A stretch of DNA of 64,000 nucleotides, from assembly GCF_000717055.1 (NCBI RefSeq), contig NZ_JNXI01000034.1, positions 8,656 to 72,655 on the forward strand, in the 5' to 3' direction. The notes under the pieces were generated by a model, which saw only the letters and a list, made by a program, of their open reading frames with translations, had not been told where the DNA came from and searched no databases. Numbering within the stretch: position 1 is the first letter of the stretch; each line of letters begins with the position of its first letter. The position numbers were made by a program, and so were the translations under genes. Positions 9,280-17,813 of this stretch are shown here, piece after piece. This DNA is from Streptomyces iakyrus. GTDB taxonomy: Bacteria > Actinomycetota > Actinomycetes > Streptomycetales > Streptomycetaceae.

Positions 9280-9552
9280 GTGGGCGCGGGCGACTTCGAG
9301 CTGCAGGTCCGGACCACGCTGGAGAATCTGGACCTGGTGCTGAAGCGGTTCGGGGCCGAGCGTGGCCAGGTAGCGGAGACCACGGTGCTGGTGAGAAACC
9401 TGCGCGAGAACTTCGACACGACGGCCCGCCTCCACGCGGAGTACTTCGGGGAGCACCGGCCCGCCAGCACGGTCATGGGCGTTTCCGACTTGGCATTGCC
9501 GGACCAACTCGTGGAGATCGGCGCGCTCGTGCGTCTCGACGCACGCCCATAG
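9280..9552 (+). pseudogene. RidA (YjgF/UK114) family fragment lacking the N-terminus
   Basis: A 90-residue frame from GTG matching the C-terminal two thirds of RidA: GDFELQVRTTLENLDLVL, then a NLRENFDTTARLHAEYFGE helix, RPASTVMGVSDLA and a final VEIGALVRLD strand. Complete RidA proteins have ~130 residues and begin with a strand carrying an AVRAGDLLFVSGQ-type motif, which is missing. The conserved arginine of the RPA(S/T) region that binds the enamine/imine substrate is present. Without the first strands, folding into the trimer is doubtful, so I treat it as a truncated gene, although a ribosome could start at this GTG. Confidence 0.65.
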
Positions 9553-9646
9553 GCGGGCGCACACAGGGTTTTCCCTATGTCCCCTGGTGCTCCGGTGAGT
9601 TGGTCCGCTAGCTTCCGGCGCACATCTGTCTCACAGGGGAGTGCGC

Positions 9647-11083
9647 ATGCGCAAGGCGCTCAGATGGCTGCTGGCGCTCACGGTGCTCATAGGCACACTG
9701 GGCACGGCGGGAGCGGCCACCGCCGCCGACGCCGCCGGCACCGACGGCACCACCGACATCAAGGAGAGGCTGCTCTCCATACCGGGCATGAGCCTGGTGG
9801 AGGAGAAGCCGTACACCGGCTACCGCTTCTTCGTGCTGAACTACACGCAGCCGGTCGACCACCGCAAGCCGTCCAAGGGCACGTTCCAGCAGCGCATCAC
9901 CGTGCTGCACAAGGACGTGGCGCGCCCGACGGTGTTCTTCACCAGCGGCTACAACGTCTCCACGACGCCCCGCCGCAGCGAGCCGACCCAGATCGTGGAC
10001 GGCAACCAGATCTCCCTGGAGTACCGCTTCTTCACCCCGTCCCGGCCTCAGCCGGCCGACTGGTCCAAGCTGGACATCTGGCAGGCCGCCAGCGACCAGC
10101 ACCGCGTCTTCAAGGCGCTGAAGGGCATCTACGGCAAGAAGTGGATCTCCACGGGCGGCTCCAAGGGCGGCATGACCGCCACCTACTACGAGCGCTTCTA
10201 CCCGCGGGACATGGACGGCGTGGTCGCCTACGTCGCCCCCAACGACGTGGTGAACAAGGAGGACTCGGCCTACGACCGCTTCTTCGCCCGCGTCGGCACC
10301 AAGGAGTGCCGCGACCGCCTGAACGCCGTGCAGCGCGAGGCACTGGTGCGCCGCGAGCCGCTGGAGAAGAAGTACGCGGCCTTCGCGCAGGACAACGGCC
10401 TCACCTTCACCACCATCGGCAGCCTGGACAAGGCCTACGAGGCGACCGTCCTGGACTACGTGTGGGGCTTCTGGCAGTACAGCCTGCTGTCCGACTGCGA
10501 CCAGATCCCGGCCGACGCCAAGAACGCCACCGACGACGAGATCTGGGACTCCGTCGACACGATCTCCGGCTTCTCCGCCTACGCCGACCAGGGCCTGTCG
10601 AACTACACGCCGTACTACTACCAGGCCGGCACCCAGCTCGGCGCGCCGACCATCCAGTTCCCGCACATCGAGAAGCAGTACATCCGCTACGGCTACCAGC
10701 CGCCGCGCAACTTCGTCCCCCGGGACATCCCCATGAAGTTCCAGCCGTCGGCGATGCGGGACATCGACACCTGGGTCCGCCACAACGCCCGCCACATGCT
10801 CTTCGTCAACGGCCAGAACGACCCGTGGAGCGCGGAGCCCTTCCGCGTCGGCAAGGGCGCGAAGGACTCCTACGTCATGACCGCCCCCGGCATGAACCAC
10901 GGCGCCAACGTCGCGGGCCTCGTGCCCGAGCAGAAGGCCCTCGCCACCGCCCGCATCCTCGACTGGGCCGGGGTCGCCTCCTCTTCGGTGCAGGCGGACC
11001 CGCAGGCGGCCAAGCCGCTGGCGAAGTTCGACGCCAAGCTCGACAAGCGGGACGTCCAGCGTGAGATGACGCTGCGTCCGTAA
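9647..11083 (+). CDS. Secreted tripeptidyl aminopeptidase (peptidase family S37)
   Basis: A 478-residue exoenzyme with a signal peptide (RKALRWLLALTVL, cleavage near the ATAADA region). It has the alpha/beta-hydrolase nucleophile elbow GGSKGGM (Ser ~172), a likely acid in NGQNDPWS and the histidine in PGMNHGANV. These are the hallmarks of the Streptomyces PS-10/S37 prolyl tripeptidyl aminopeptidases that trim propeptides and extracellular peptides. The ATG at 9647 has AGGGGA six bases upstream, better than the GTG at 9641. A strong hairpin terminator follows the stop. It is probably monocistronic. Confidence 0.9.
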   Translation: MRKALRWLLALTVLIGTLGTAGAATAADAAGTDGTTDIKERLLSIPGMSLVEEKPYTGYRFFVLNYTQPVDHRKPSKGTFQQRITVLHKDVARPTVFFTSGYNVSTTPRRSEPTQIVDGNQISLEYRFFTPSRPQPADWSKLDIWQAASDQHRVFKALKGIYGKKWISTGGSKGGMTATYYERFYPRDMDGVVAYVAPNDVVNKEDSAYDRFFARVGTKECRDRLNAVQREALVRREPLEKKYAAFAQDNGLTFTTIGSLDKAYEATVLDYVWGFWQYSLLSDCDQIPADAKNATDDEIWDSVDTISGFSAYADQGLSNYTPYYYQAGTQLGAPTIQFPHIEKQYIRYGYQPPRNFVPRDIPMKFQPSAMRDIDTWVRHNARHMLFVNGQNDPWSAEPFRVGKGAKDSYVMTAPGMNHGANVAGLVPEQKALATARILDWAGVASSSVQADPQAAKPLAKFDAKLDKRDVQREMTLRP

Positions 11084-11103
11084 CCGCCCGCGAGCCGGAC
11101 ACG

Positions 11104-11135
11104 ACCGCCCCTCGGCCTGCCGGCCGAGGGGCGGT
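11104..11135 (+). terminator. Rho-independent-type terminator of the S37 peptidase gene
   Basis: A perfect 14-bp inverted repeat (ACCGCCCCTCGGCC / GGCCGAGGGGCGGT) with a four-base loop TGCC, followed by TTTG, starting 21 bases after the stop codon. Confidence 0.85.
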
Positions 11136-11180
11136 TTGCATGTCCCTGCGCGCGCGGTGAATGCTCCGTACGGTGACCTG

Positions 11181-11726
11181 ATGGACAGTTCTGTCGTCTT
11201 CAACGTCGTGACCACGGCCATCGCCGTCGTCGCAGTGGTGACCTCCATCGTGTTCAGCACACGGCAGGCCCGCATCGCGAAGCACGCCAACCACATATCG
11301 GTGCTGATCGATCTGCTCCGGGAGTTCCGGTCCGCCGAGTTCCATGAACAGCACGACTACGTGTGCACCCGCCTGGGGGCCGAGCACGACCCGGAGGGCG
11401 GAGTACGGGGGCTGCCGCCGGAGGCCAAGACGGCCTTCTGCAGCGTCGTGTACTACTACCAGTCGTTCGCCAACCTCGCCGTCTTCGGACTGCTCGACCA
11501 GACGCTGCTGGTCACGGTCCTGCGCACCCGGATCGTCTCGGTGTGGAAAGCCGTCCGGCCGTTCGTGGAGCGGGAGAGGGAGTTGCGGGGCGAGGGCAGC
11601 ACGGGAACGTACCTGTCCACCTTCGAGGAACTGGCCCGGCTGGCGGCGGACCTCCCCCCGCAGCACGTCCGCGACCAGATGGCCGAGGCCCGGCGAAGAC
11701 TCCCGCGCAACAGGCTCCTGGGGTGA
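11181..11726 (+). CDS. Membrane-anchored DUF4760-like protein
   Basis: A 181-residue protein from the ATG at 11181. Residues ~5-27 (VVFNVVTTAIAVVAVVTSIV) form one membrane helix. Behind it lies a cytosolic helical region with an ISVLIDLLREFRSAEFHEQH segment, a YYYQSFANLAVFGLLD stretch and an Arg-rich end. This order resembles the DUF4760 family, in which a single N-terminal helix anchors a helical domain of unknown role. An upstream GTG at 11136 is in frame but overlaps the terminator region. Its stop lies 28 bases from the convergent lipoprotein gene. Confidence 0.6.
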   Translation: MDSSVVFNVVTTAIAVVAVVTSIVFSTRQARIAKHANHISVLIDLLREFRSAEFHEQHDYVCTRLGAEHDPEGGVRGLPPEAKTAFCSVVYYYQSFANLAVFGLLDQTLLVTVLRTRIVSVWKAVRPFVERERELRGEGSTGTYLSTFEELARLAADLPPQHVRDQMAEARRRLPRNRLLG

Positions 11727-11754
11727 CGCGGGCGCCGGCCCACGCCCCCGCACC

Positions 11755-12420
11755 TCACAGCGGCCGGGCGCACCCCACCGGCTGTTTCCCGCCCAGCCGG
11801 ACGTACAGGGCCGTCGGGCCGGGGCAGTCGGCGCGGTCGGTGACCGCGCGGACCACCTTGTACTGCGGCTCGCGCTCGCCCTCGCCGTCGCAGGCGGTCT
11901 CGCGGACCTGCCCGTCGCCGGAGCTGTAGACGCAGTCGCCGACGATCGTGCGGGGCCCGCCCCCGCCGCCCGGGTCGCCGGGGTGCGGCGGCTGGAGGTT
12001 GCGCATGCAGGCGTAGCCCCGCGGGACCGCCCCGTCGCCGTCCTCGTCGGACGCGGGGCGCTGTTCGCTGATGTGCAGCACGAAGTCGGTGGTCGCCGGG
12101 CAGCGCGGCCCGTCCCGCACGGTGCCGTCGTGCCGTGCCACGACCCGGGCCGCCGCCCGCTCCCCGGCGCACGGCACCTCGGTGAAGCTCGTCGTGCCGA
12201 ACGAGCTGCACTCGCCGACCGCGAGGAACACCGCCCCGTATCCGGAGGGCCGGGTCGGCACCGGTGACGCCGTGGCGGTCCGCCCGGTCCTGCCGGTCGC
12301 GGGATCCCCCAGCCGGCCGTCCTCCGCCACGCCGCCCGACGGGCTCTGGCAGCCGGTCAGCAGCGTGCCGAGCAGCGCCACCAGTCCCCAGACCACCCCC
12401 ACGGAACTTCTCTCACGCAT
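11755..12420 (-). CDS. LppU/SCO3897-like secreted lipoprotein
   Basis: A 221-residue protein starting at the ATG at 12420. It has a lipoprotein signal peptide ending in the lipobox LLTGC (Cys ~23). Two related modules follow, each with VG(E/D)C near the start, a PC or AC step, an A..V or YKVV strand, a second Cys, and a closing strand (…VGCARPL at the end). This is the cysteine pattern I know from LppU/SCO3897-type proteins. The two modules are separated by a Pro/Gly-rich linker (HPGDPGGGGGP). It is probably surface exposed and of unknown function. It lies just downstream of the convergent DUF4760-like gene. Confidence 0.65.
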   Translation of the reverse strand: MRERSSVGVVWGLVALLGTLLTGCQSPSGGVAEDGRLGDPATGRTGRTATASPVPTRPSGYGAVFLAVGECSSFGTTSFTEVPCAGERAAARVVARHDGTVRDGPRCPATTDFVLHISEQRPASDEDGDGAVPRGYACMRNLQPPHPGDPGGGGGPRTIVGDCVYSSGDGQVRETACDGEGEREPQYKVVRAVTDRADCPGPTALYVRLGGKQPVGCARPL

Positions 12421-12533
12421 CGCCGACCCCCCGAGTGTGCTCGCCCAGCGTGACCCGCCGTCGCGGGCGCACGCCAGGCACATGGGGCGGTTTGCGCACG
12501 TTGGGGGTGGTGCGCCCGAGCCGTGGCGTACGT

Positions 12534-14357
12534 CTAGTACGACAGTCCGTAGCCGATGGGGTACAGCACCTGCTCCGGATCATCCGCCCGCTGCACCGCC
12601 ACCGGCAGCTTCCCACGCGGTTTCACCCGCCCCGCGATCACCCGTGCGGCGGCCCGCAGTTCGACATCCGTCCAGGAGTAGGCGGCCAGGCAGGCCCGCA
12701 CGGACGGCAGCCGGGCCACGTCGTACGGGTTGCGGACCGCCACCGCCACGACCGGCCTGCCGGTGGCCACGAGCTGCTCCACCAGCGCCTTCTGACCGCT
12801 GCCCGCCGTGACGTTGTACGTGGCCACGACCACCGCGTCGGCGTCCCGCGCCGCCGCGACCGCCTTCGCGATGGTCGCCGCGGAGGGCGCGGTGCCGGTG
12901 GACAGGGCGGTGGCGGTGAAGCCCAGGTCTCCCAGCGCGCCGGCGAGCACGCCCGTGGGCGGCCCCGTCGTGCCCGACGGCGAGGCCGGATCCGCGCCGA
13001 CCACCAGCACCTTGCGGTACCGGCGCCGTGACAGGGGCAGCAGCCGCCCCTCGTTGACGAGCAGCGTGGTCGTCCGCTCGGCGATCCGGTCGGCCGCCGC
13101 CAGATGCGCCCGGGTGCCGACGGCCCGGTCCACACCGGCCTGACTGACGTACGGCGAACGGAACAGCCCCAGCTTCGACTTCAGCCGCAGCACCCGCAGG
13201 ATCGATTCGTCGAGCCGGGCCTCGGTGAGCTCGCCCTCGCGCACGGCGGTGAGGACGGCGTTCCAGGCGAGGTCCAGGTCGGGCGGGTTGAGGAGCTGGT
13301 CCACGCCCGCCTTCAGGGCGAGCACCGGCACCCGCTCGTCGCCGTACTTGGTGCGTACGCCCTCCATGCCGAGGGAGTCGGTGACCACGACCCCGTCGTA
13401 GCCGAGGCGTTCGCGCAGGATGCCGGTGAGGATGGGGCGGGAGAGGGTGGCCGGGTCGCCGGAGTCGTCGAGGGCCGGGACCATCAGATGGGCCGTCATG
13501 ATCGAGTCGATGCCCGCGGCGATCGCCGCCCGGAACGGCGGGGCGTCCAGCCTCTCCCACAGCTCCCGGCTGTGCGGGATGGTGGGGAAGCCGGTGTGGC
13601 TGTCGACGTTGGTGTCGCCGTGCCCGGGGAAGTGCTTGGCGGTCGCGGCGACGCCCGACCCCTGGTACCCGGCGACCTCGGCGGCCACCAGCGCGGACAC
13701 GGCCCGCGGGTCGGCGCCGAAGGACCGTACGCCGATGACCGGGTTGGCCGGGTTGACGTTCACATCGGCCACGGGCGAGTAGTCCTGCCGGATCCCCATC
13801 GCCCGCAGCTCGGCGCCCGCGATCCGGCCGAGGGTGCGCGCATCGGACCGCGACCCGCCCGCGCCGACGGCCATGGCGCCGGGGAAGAGCGTGGCGGGTT
13901 TGCCGATCCGGGCGACGATCCCGTGCTCCTGGTCGGTGGAGATGAGCACCGGCAGCCCGCGCGGCAGCTCCAGGGACGCCTTCTGGATGCCGTTGGACAG
14001 GTCCGCGATCTGGTGCGGTTCGCGGGTGTTGTGGGCCCAGGCGAAGTAGATGATGCCGCCGACCCGGTACTTCGTCACCAGCTCGGCGGCCGTACGGACC
14101 CCGATCTCCTTGAGGTTGGCGTCGATGTCGGCCTGGTCGGGGGCGGTGGCGGAGTGGCCGTAGACCCGCATCACGAAGAGCTGGCCGACCTTCTCCTCCA
14201 GCGTCATGCGGGAGACGAGGGCGCGCAGCCGGCTGTCGTCCGGGGCGGCGGCGCGCGCGGGCCCGGCGGCCGCGAGGGCGGCGGTGACGCCGGCTGTGGC
14301 GGCGAGGAGGGTGCGTCTGGAGGGCTGAGCCGTGTTTCCCGTGCCGGTGTCGTGCAC
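12534..14357 (-). CDS. Tat-exported glycoside hydrolase family 3 (beta-N-acetylhexosaminidase-like)
   Basis: A 607-residue protein with a twin-arginine signal peptide (QPSRRTLLAATAGVTAAL, AxA site near residue 36). The catalytic domain shows KHFPGHGDTNVDSH at 241-254, the loop carrying the His-Asp acid/base dyad of NagZ-like GH3 enzymes, and VVTDSLGM with the nucleophile Asp at ~327. The ~190-residue C-terminal domain has the usual GH3 alpha/beta sandwich layout. It probably removes N-acetylglucosamine from chitin or peptidoglycan fragments outside the cytoplasm. Two GGAAnnTTCC-like sites lie upstream. No sugar transporter is adjacent. Confidence 0.9.
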   Translation of the reverse strand: MHDTGTGNTAQPSRRTLLAATAGVTAALAAAGPARAAAPDDSRLRALVSRMTLEEKVGQLFVMRVYGHSATAPDQADIDANLKEIGVRTAAELVTKYRVGGIIYFAWAHNTREPHQIADLSNGIQKASLELPRGLPVLISTDQEHGIVARIGKPATLFPGAMAVGAGGSRSDARTLGRIAGAELRAMGIRQDYSPVADVNVNPANPVIGVRSFGADPRAVSALVAAEVAGYQGSGVAATAKHFPGHGDTNVDSHTGFPTIPHSRELWERLDAPPFRAAIAAGIDSIMTAHLMVPALDDSGDPATLSRPILTGILRERLGYDGVVVTDSLGMEGVRTKYGDERVPVLALKAGVDQLLNPPDLDLAWNAVLTAVREGELTEARLDESILRVLRLKSKLGLFRSPYVSQAGVDRAVGTRAHLAAADRIAERTTTLLVNEGRLLPLSRRRYRKVLVVGADPASPSGTTGPPTGVLAGALGDLGFTATALSTGTAPSAATIAKAVAAARDADAVVVATYNVTAGSGQKALVEQLVATGRPVVAVAVRNPYDVARLPSVRACLAAYSWTDVELRAAARVIAGRVKPRGKLPVAVQRADDPEQVLYPIGYGLSY

Positions 14358-14398
14358 GTGCGCTCCTTCCGGAGGTGATCCGATGCGGATCCGCTGAA

Positions 14399-14436
14399 GG
14401 AAACTTCCAAGAGGTCACCAATATCCGGGAAGTTTC
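14399..14436. promoter_or_regulatory. Candidate operator upstream of the GH3 gene
   Basis: GAAACTTCC (14400-14408) and GGAAGTTTC (14428-14436) form a perfect 9-bp inverted repeat with a 19-base spacer, 43 bases ahead of the GH3 start. Each arm extended to 10 bp (GGAAACTTCC; GGAAGTTTCT) is itself nearly palindromic, so this could be two sites for a dimer. It resembles the GAAAnTTTC-type boxes I remember for ROK-family regulators of amino-sugar polymer hydrolases (CsnR), but that match is imperfect and unchecked. The rest of the 332-base gap to the LysR gene (14437-14689) shows nothing I can name. Confidence 0.5.
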
Positions 14437-14689
14437 TGCCAGTCAAGGGAATGCACGGTAACCGCCGAGGGGCCGCCACCGGCGCGGTTGGAGGGGGACG
14501 CGCCGATGGCGGCGGGTGCCGCCGGCCGCGGTACGGCGGAGAGGGTGGTCAGCGATCGCAGCCAGTGGCGAGGGCCGACACCGCACCGTGGTGACTCTCC
14601 GGTGGCCTGCGATTGGACGGGGACGGTCCGGTCCGGGTTCCCGACTCGGCCCGGATTTCCGCAAGTCGGTACGCAGGTGAACCAGGAGG

Positions 14690-15607
14690 TCAGCGGGGCG
14701 GACGAGCCGCCACTTCCGGCCACAGCTCGCCGAGCACCCGTACGGTTTCCGCGATGGCCGGACGCCGCGCAGCCCCCGTCCGCCACAGCGCGTACAGCCG
14801 CCGCACCGGCATCGGGTCGAGCGCCACCGCCACCACCCCGGCGGGCAGCGGCCCGCGCCCCAGCCGCGGGATGAGCGCCACCCCGAGCCCGGCCGCGACC
14901 AGGGCCACCAGGGTGGGGTTCTCGTCGGCCTGGTGGACGATGTCCGGCTCGTGCCCGGCCGTGCGCAGCGTCCGCAGCAGCCAGTCGTGGCAGACCCGCC
15001 CCGGCGGCTGGCAGATCCACCGCTCGCCGCCCAGCTCCTCGCGCCGCACGGCGGCCCGCCCGGCGAAGGGATGCCCCTCGGGGACGAGCAGATCGCACAG
15101 GTCGTCCCCGATGAGCGCCTGCTCCAGACCCGGCGGGGCGGGCAGCGGCGCGATGTCCCAGTCGTGCGCCACGGCGAGGTCGACGGCGCCCTTCGCCACC
15201 AGGTCGACCGACAGATGCGGATCGACCTCGGAGAGCCGGGCGTCCAGGGCGGGATGCCTGCGGCCGAGCTCGGCCAGTACGCCCGGCATCAGCCCGCGTG
15301 CCGCCGACGGGAACGCGGCGACGGTCAGCCGCCCCGCGGGCCGGCCCCGGCGCTCCTCCAGTTCGGTCTCGGCGCGTTCCACGATGGCCAGCAACTCCTG
15401 TGCCGCCGCCACCAGTTGCCTGGCCTCGTCGGTGAGCCGCACGCCCCGCCCCTCCCGCTCCAGCAGCACGGTCCGGGTCTCCCGCTCCAGCTTGGCGATC
15501 TGCTGGGACACCGCGGAGGGCGTGTACCCGAGCGCGAGCGCGGCGGCGCCGACGGTGCCGTGCACGGAGACGGCGTGCAGGGCGCGCAGCCGCTGGAGAT
15601 CGAGCAC
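14690..15607 (-). CDS. LysR family transcriptional regulator
   Basis: A 305-residue LysR protein. The N-terminal winged helix reads LDLQRLRALHAVSVHGTVGA, then ALGYTPSAVSQQIAKLE as the recognition helix-turn-helix, followed by the linker helix. The co-inducer domain begins near residue 90 with RLTVAAFPSAARGLMPGVLA. The GTG at 15607 is chosen because AAGGAGGAC precedes it and because it puts the HTH at the usual distance. It is divergent from the EamA exporter with 145 bases between them, the classic layout for a LysR regulator that controls its neighbour. Confidence 0.9.
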   Translation of the reverse strand: MLDLQRLRALHAVSVHGTVGAAALALGYTPSAVSQQIAKLERETRTVLLEREGRGVRLTDEARQLVAAAQELLAIVERAETELEERRGRPAGRLTVAAFPSAARGLMPGVLAELGRRHPALDARLSEVDPHLSVDLVAKGAVDLAVAHDWDIAPLPAPPGLEQALIGDDLCDLLVPEGHPFAGRAAVRREELGGERWICQPPGRVCHDWLLRTLRTAGHEPDIVHQADENPTLVALVAAGLGVALIPRLGRGPLPAGVVAVALDPMPVRRLYALWRTGAARRPAIAETVRVLGELWPEVAARPPR

Positions 15608-15752
15608 GGGGTCCTCCTTGCTGCCGAGCCGGTCGTCCGGGGCTCTGCCCGGCAATGCTTGTGCTCAGCGAGCTATTGCTTAGCGACGCTTCATCCAACC
15701 ATGCAGCTATCATCGCTGGTGCTTCACGGTCGCGGGACGCGATGCTCACCGC

Positions 15753-16832
15753 ATGCGCCCGTCACACCTCGCCCTCGCCGTCCTGGTCGCCGCCGTCTGG
15801 GGCGTCAACTTCACGGTCATCGAGATCGGCCTTGACCACTTCCCGCCCCTGCTCTTCTCCGCCCTGCGCTTCCTCGCGGCGGCGCTCCCGGCCGTGTTCC
15901 TCGTGGGCCGTCCGAAGGTGGCGTGGAAGTGGATCGTGGCGGTCGGCCTGGTCCTGGGCGTCGCCAAGTTCGGCCTGCTCTTCGTCGGCATGGACGCGGG
16001 CATGCCGGCCGGTCTGTCCTCCCTGGTCCTGCAGATCCAGGCGGTGTTCACGGCGGCGATCGCGGCCCTGACCCTGGGCGAACGGCCCTCCCGCATCCGC
16101 CTGCTGGGCATGCTGACCGCCCTGGCCGGCATCGCCGTGGCGGCCGTCGACGAGGGCGCCTCGGGCCCGCTCGGCGCGTTCGCCCTGGTCGTCGGCGCGG
16201 CGGCGTGCTGGGGCGCCTCGAACGTCCTCACCCGCAAGGCCGCTCCGCCCGACGCCCTGAACTTCATGGTCTGGGTCAGCACGGTCCCGGTCCTGCCCCT
16301 GCTGGCCCTCTCCCTCCTCACCGAGGGCCCCTCGCGCGACCTGGCGGCCCTGCGCGCCCTGGACTGGCAGGGCGCGGGCACGGTCCTCTACGTCGCCTGG
16401 ATCACCACGGTCTTCGGCTTCGGCGCCTGGGGTTTCCTCCTGCGCCACCACCCCGCCTCCACGGTCGCGCCGTTCTCGCTCCTGGTCCCCGTCTTCGGCA
16501 TGTCGTCGGCGTTCCTGTTCCTCGACGAGCCGGTGAGCCCGCTGCGGTGGTGCGCGGCGGCGCTGCTGGTGGGCGGGGTGGGGCTGGCCTCCCTCACCCC
16601 GCGGAGCCCCGGCACCCGGCGGCCGACCCTAGGACGCCTCGACCAGCACCCCGGGCGGGCTGACGTGGAACGTGCGGGCCCGCACGCCGAAGCCCGTGTC
16701 GCCGTCGAGGTGGCTGTCGTCGGCCCAGGTGACGATCGCGCTCTCCGGGCCGTTGCCGAAGGCCGTCGCGGTGCAGGTGTGGGACCGTGTCCCGGGGGCG
16801 GCCGTGCTGACCCGCACCGGGTCGCCGAGTGA
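15753..16832 (+). CDS. EamA/DMT superfamily transporter (with unusual 3' overrun)
   Basis: The first ~290 residues form a typical EamA permease: ten hydrophobic helices in two repeats, beginning LALAVLVAAVWGVNFTVIEIGL, with a LGERPSRIRLLGMLTALAGI motif closing the first repeat and FLFLDEPVSPLRWCAAALLVGGV the second. DMT exporters move amino acids, drugs or metabolites outwards. The normal end would be near 16620, but there is no stop and the frame runs ~200 bases further, antisense over the 3' end of the opposite gene, giving a polar tail of ~70 residues that looks non-coding in character. It is probably controlled by the divergent LysR protein. Confidence 0.85.
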   Translation: MRPSHLALAVLVAAVWGVNFTVIEIGLDHFPPLLFSALRFLAAALPAVFLVGRPKVAWKWIVAVGLVLGVAKFGLLFVGMDAGMPAGLSSLVLQIQAVFTAAIAALTLGERPSRIRLLGMLTALAGIAVAAVDEGASGPLGAFALVVGAAACWGASNVLTRKAAPPDALNFMVWVSTVPVLPLLALSLLTEGPSRDLAALRALDWQGAGTVLYVAWITTVFGFGAWGFLLRHHPASTVAPFSLLVPVFGMSSAFLFLDEPVSPLRWCAAALLVGGVGLASLTPRSPGTRRPTLGRLDQHPGRADVERAGPHAEARVAVEVAVVGPGDDRALRAVAEGRRGAGVGPCPGGGRADPHRVAE

Positions 16833-17813
16833 ACCCTGGCTCTCGGAGCAGACCTTGGCCATCACCGTCGGCACGGTGTCGTGGGTGTCCGCGCTCTCCT
16901 CGACCCACGCCATCAGGAAGCGCCCGCCGGGCAGCCGGGACAGCGCCGGGGAACTCCGGGTGAAGCCCCGGGGGTTGCCGGCCGTGATGTCGAGGGTCTC
17001 GGTGCCGTCGGGCTGGAAGATGCTCGCCGCGACCGTGGTCTGCGGTTTGCCCAGGTCGCTGGGCTGGATGCGCTCGATGTGCGCGACGACGAACCGTCCG
17101 CTGTCGAGCAGGGTGATCGCGTTGACCCCTGTGAAGCCGCCGACGTCGGGCTGGATCTCCCCGCCCAGGGCATGGCCCTCGAAGTCGAAGAACCGCAGGG
17201 TGAGCCGGCCGCCGCCGGCCGATGAGGGATCGGTCGACCAGGCGACGACCACGTTGCCGTTGGTGAGGATCGAGGCGGCGGGCCTCTCGTGGAAGCCCTC
17301 GGTGGTGCTGACCGTGAACTCCGGTGTCGCAGGGCTGCCGTCCGAATGGAACCGCCGTGCGCGGATGCGCCGGTCGGGCCGCGGGCTCGCCCAGGTGACC
17401 AGCACGCCACCGTCGATCATGAACGCCAGGCAGGGCCGGACCTTCGGATCCGCGTCGGCCGTGACGAGCGTCTCCGGACCGGCTTTGCGGCCCTCGGTGA
17501 ACCGCTGGAGCTTCACGGACGGGCTGGGGCCGGGCAGGCCGAACGGCGTCTCCAGCCATACGGCGAACTGGCCGCTGATCCCGGCGGACAGCACGGACGG
17601 CCACAGCGGCCGCACCCCGGGCCCGTCCGCCGGCTGGGTGCTGACCGCGAACTCGCTCCCGAGCTTGTCGCCGTCGTCCGCCAGGAACTGTCCCTTGATG
17701 ACGAATTCGCTGTCGTCCGACCACAGCTCCAGGAACTGCGTGCCGAACAAGCCGTCGACGGCGGGCTGGAGCTGGTCGCCGGACCTGGTGGTGTTGACGA
17801 GGAAGTCAGCCAT
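16629..17813 (-). CDS. Repeat protein of the RTX-associated beta-strand type, no signal peptide
   Basis: A 394-residue protein from the ATG at 17813 (GGAG seven bases upstream). It opens with FLVNTTRSGDQLQPAV and holds about six repeats of ~60 residues. Each has a strand of the type 'G-G-xxVVAWS' or 'GRFLMAWVE' followed by a 'RARRFHSDG' or 'ASIFQPDG' strand and a T/S-rich turn. This is the pattern seen in the long repeat arrays of Gram-negative RTX/haemolysin-like proteins, probably a propeller or beta-solenoid. There is no Sec signal, and no calcium-binding GGxGxD nonapeptides are visible. The isolated context suggests horizontal acquisition or a structural/binding role; function unknown. 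The 3' end overlaps the EamA overrun. Confidence 0.7.
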   Translation of the reverse strand: MADFLVNTTRSGDQLQPAVDGLFGTQFLELWSDDSEFVIKGQFLADDGDKLGSEFAVSTQPADGPGVRPLWPSVLSAGISGQFAVWLETPFGLPGPSPSVKLQRFTEGRKAGPETLVTADADPKVRPCLAFMIDGGVLVTWASPRPDRRIRARRFHSDGSPATPEFTVSTTEGFHERPAASILTNGNVVVAWSTDPSSAGGGRLTLRFFDFEGHALGGEIQPDVGGFTGVNAITLLDSGRFVVAHIERIQPSDLGKPQTTVAASIFQPDGTETLDITAGNPRGFTRSSPALSRLPGGRFLMAWVEESADTHDTVPTVMAKVCSESQGSLGDPVRVSTAAPGTRSHTCTATAFGNGPESAIVTWADDSHLDGDTGFGVRARTFHVSPPGVLVEAS

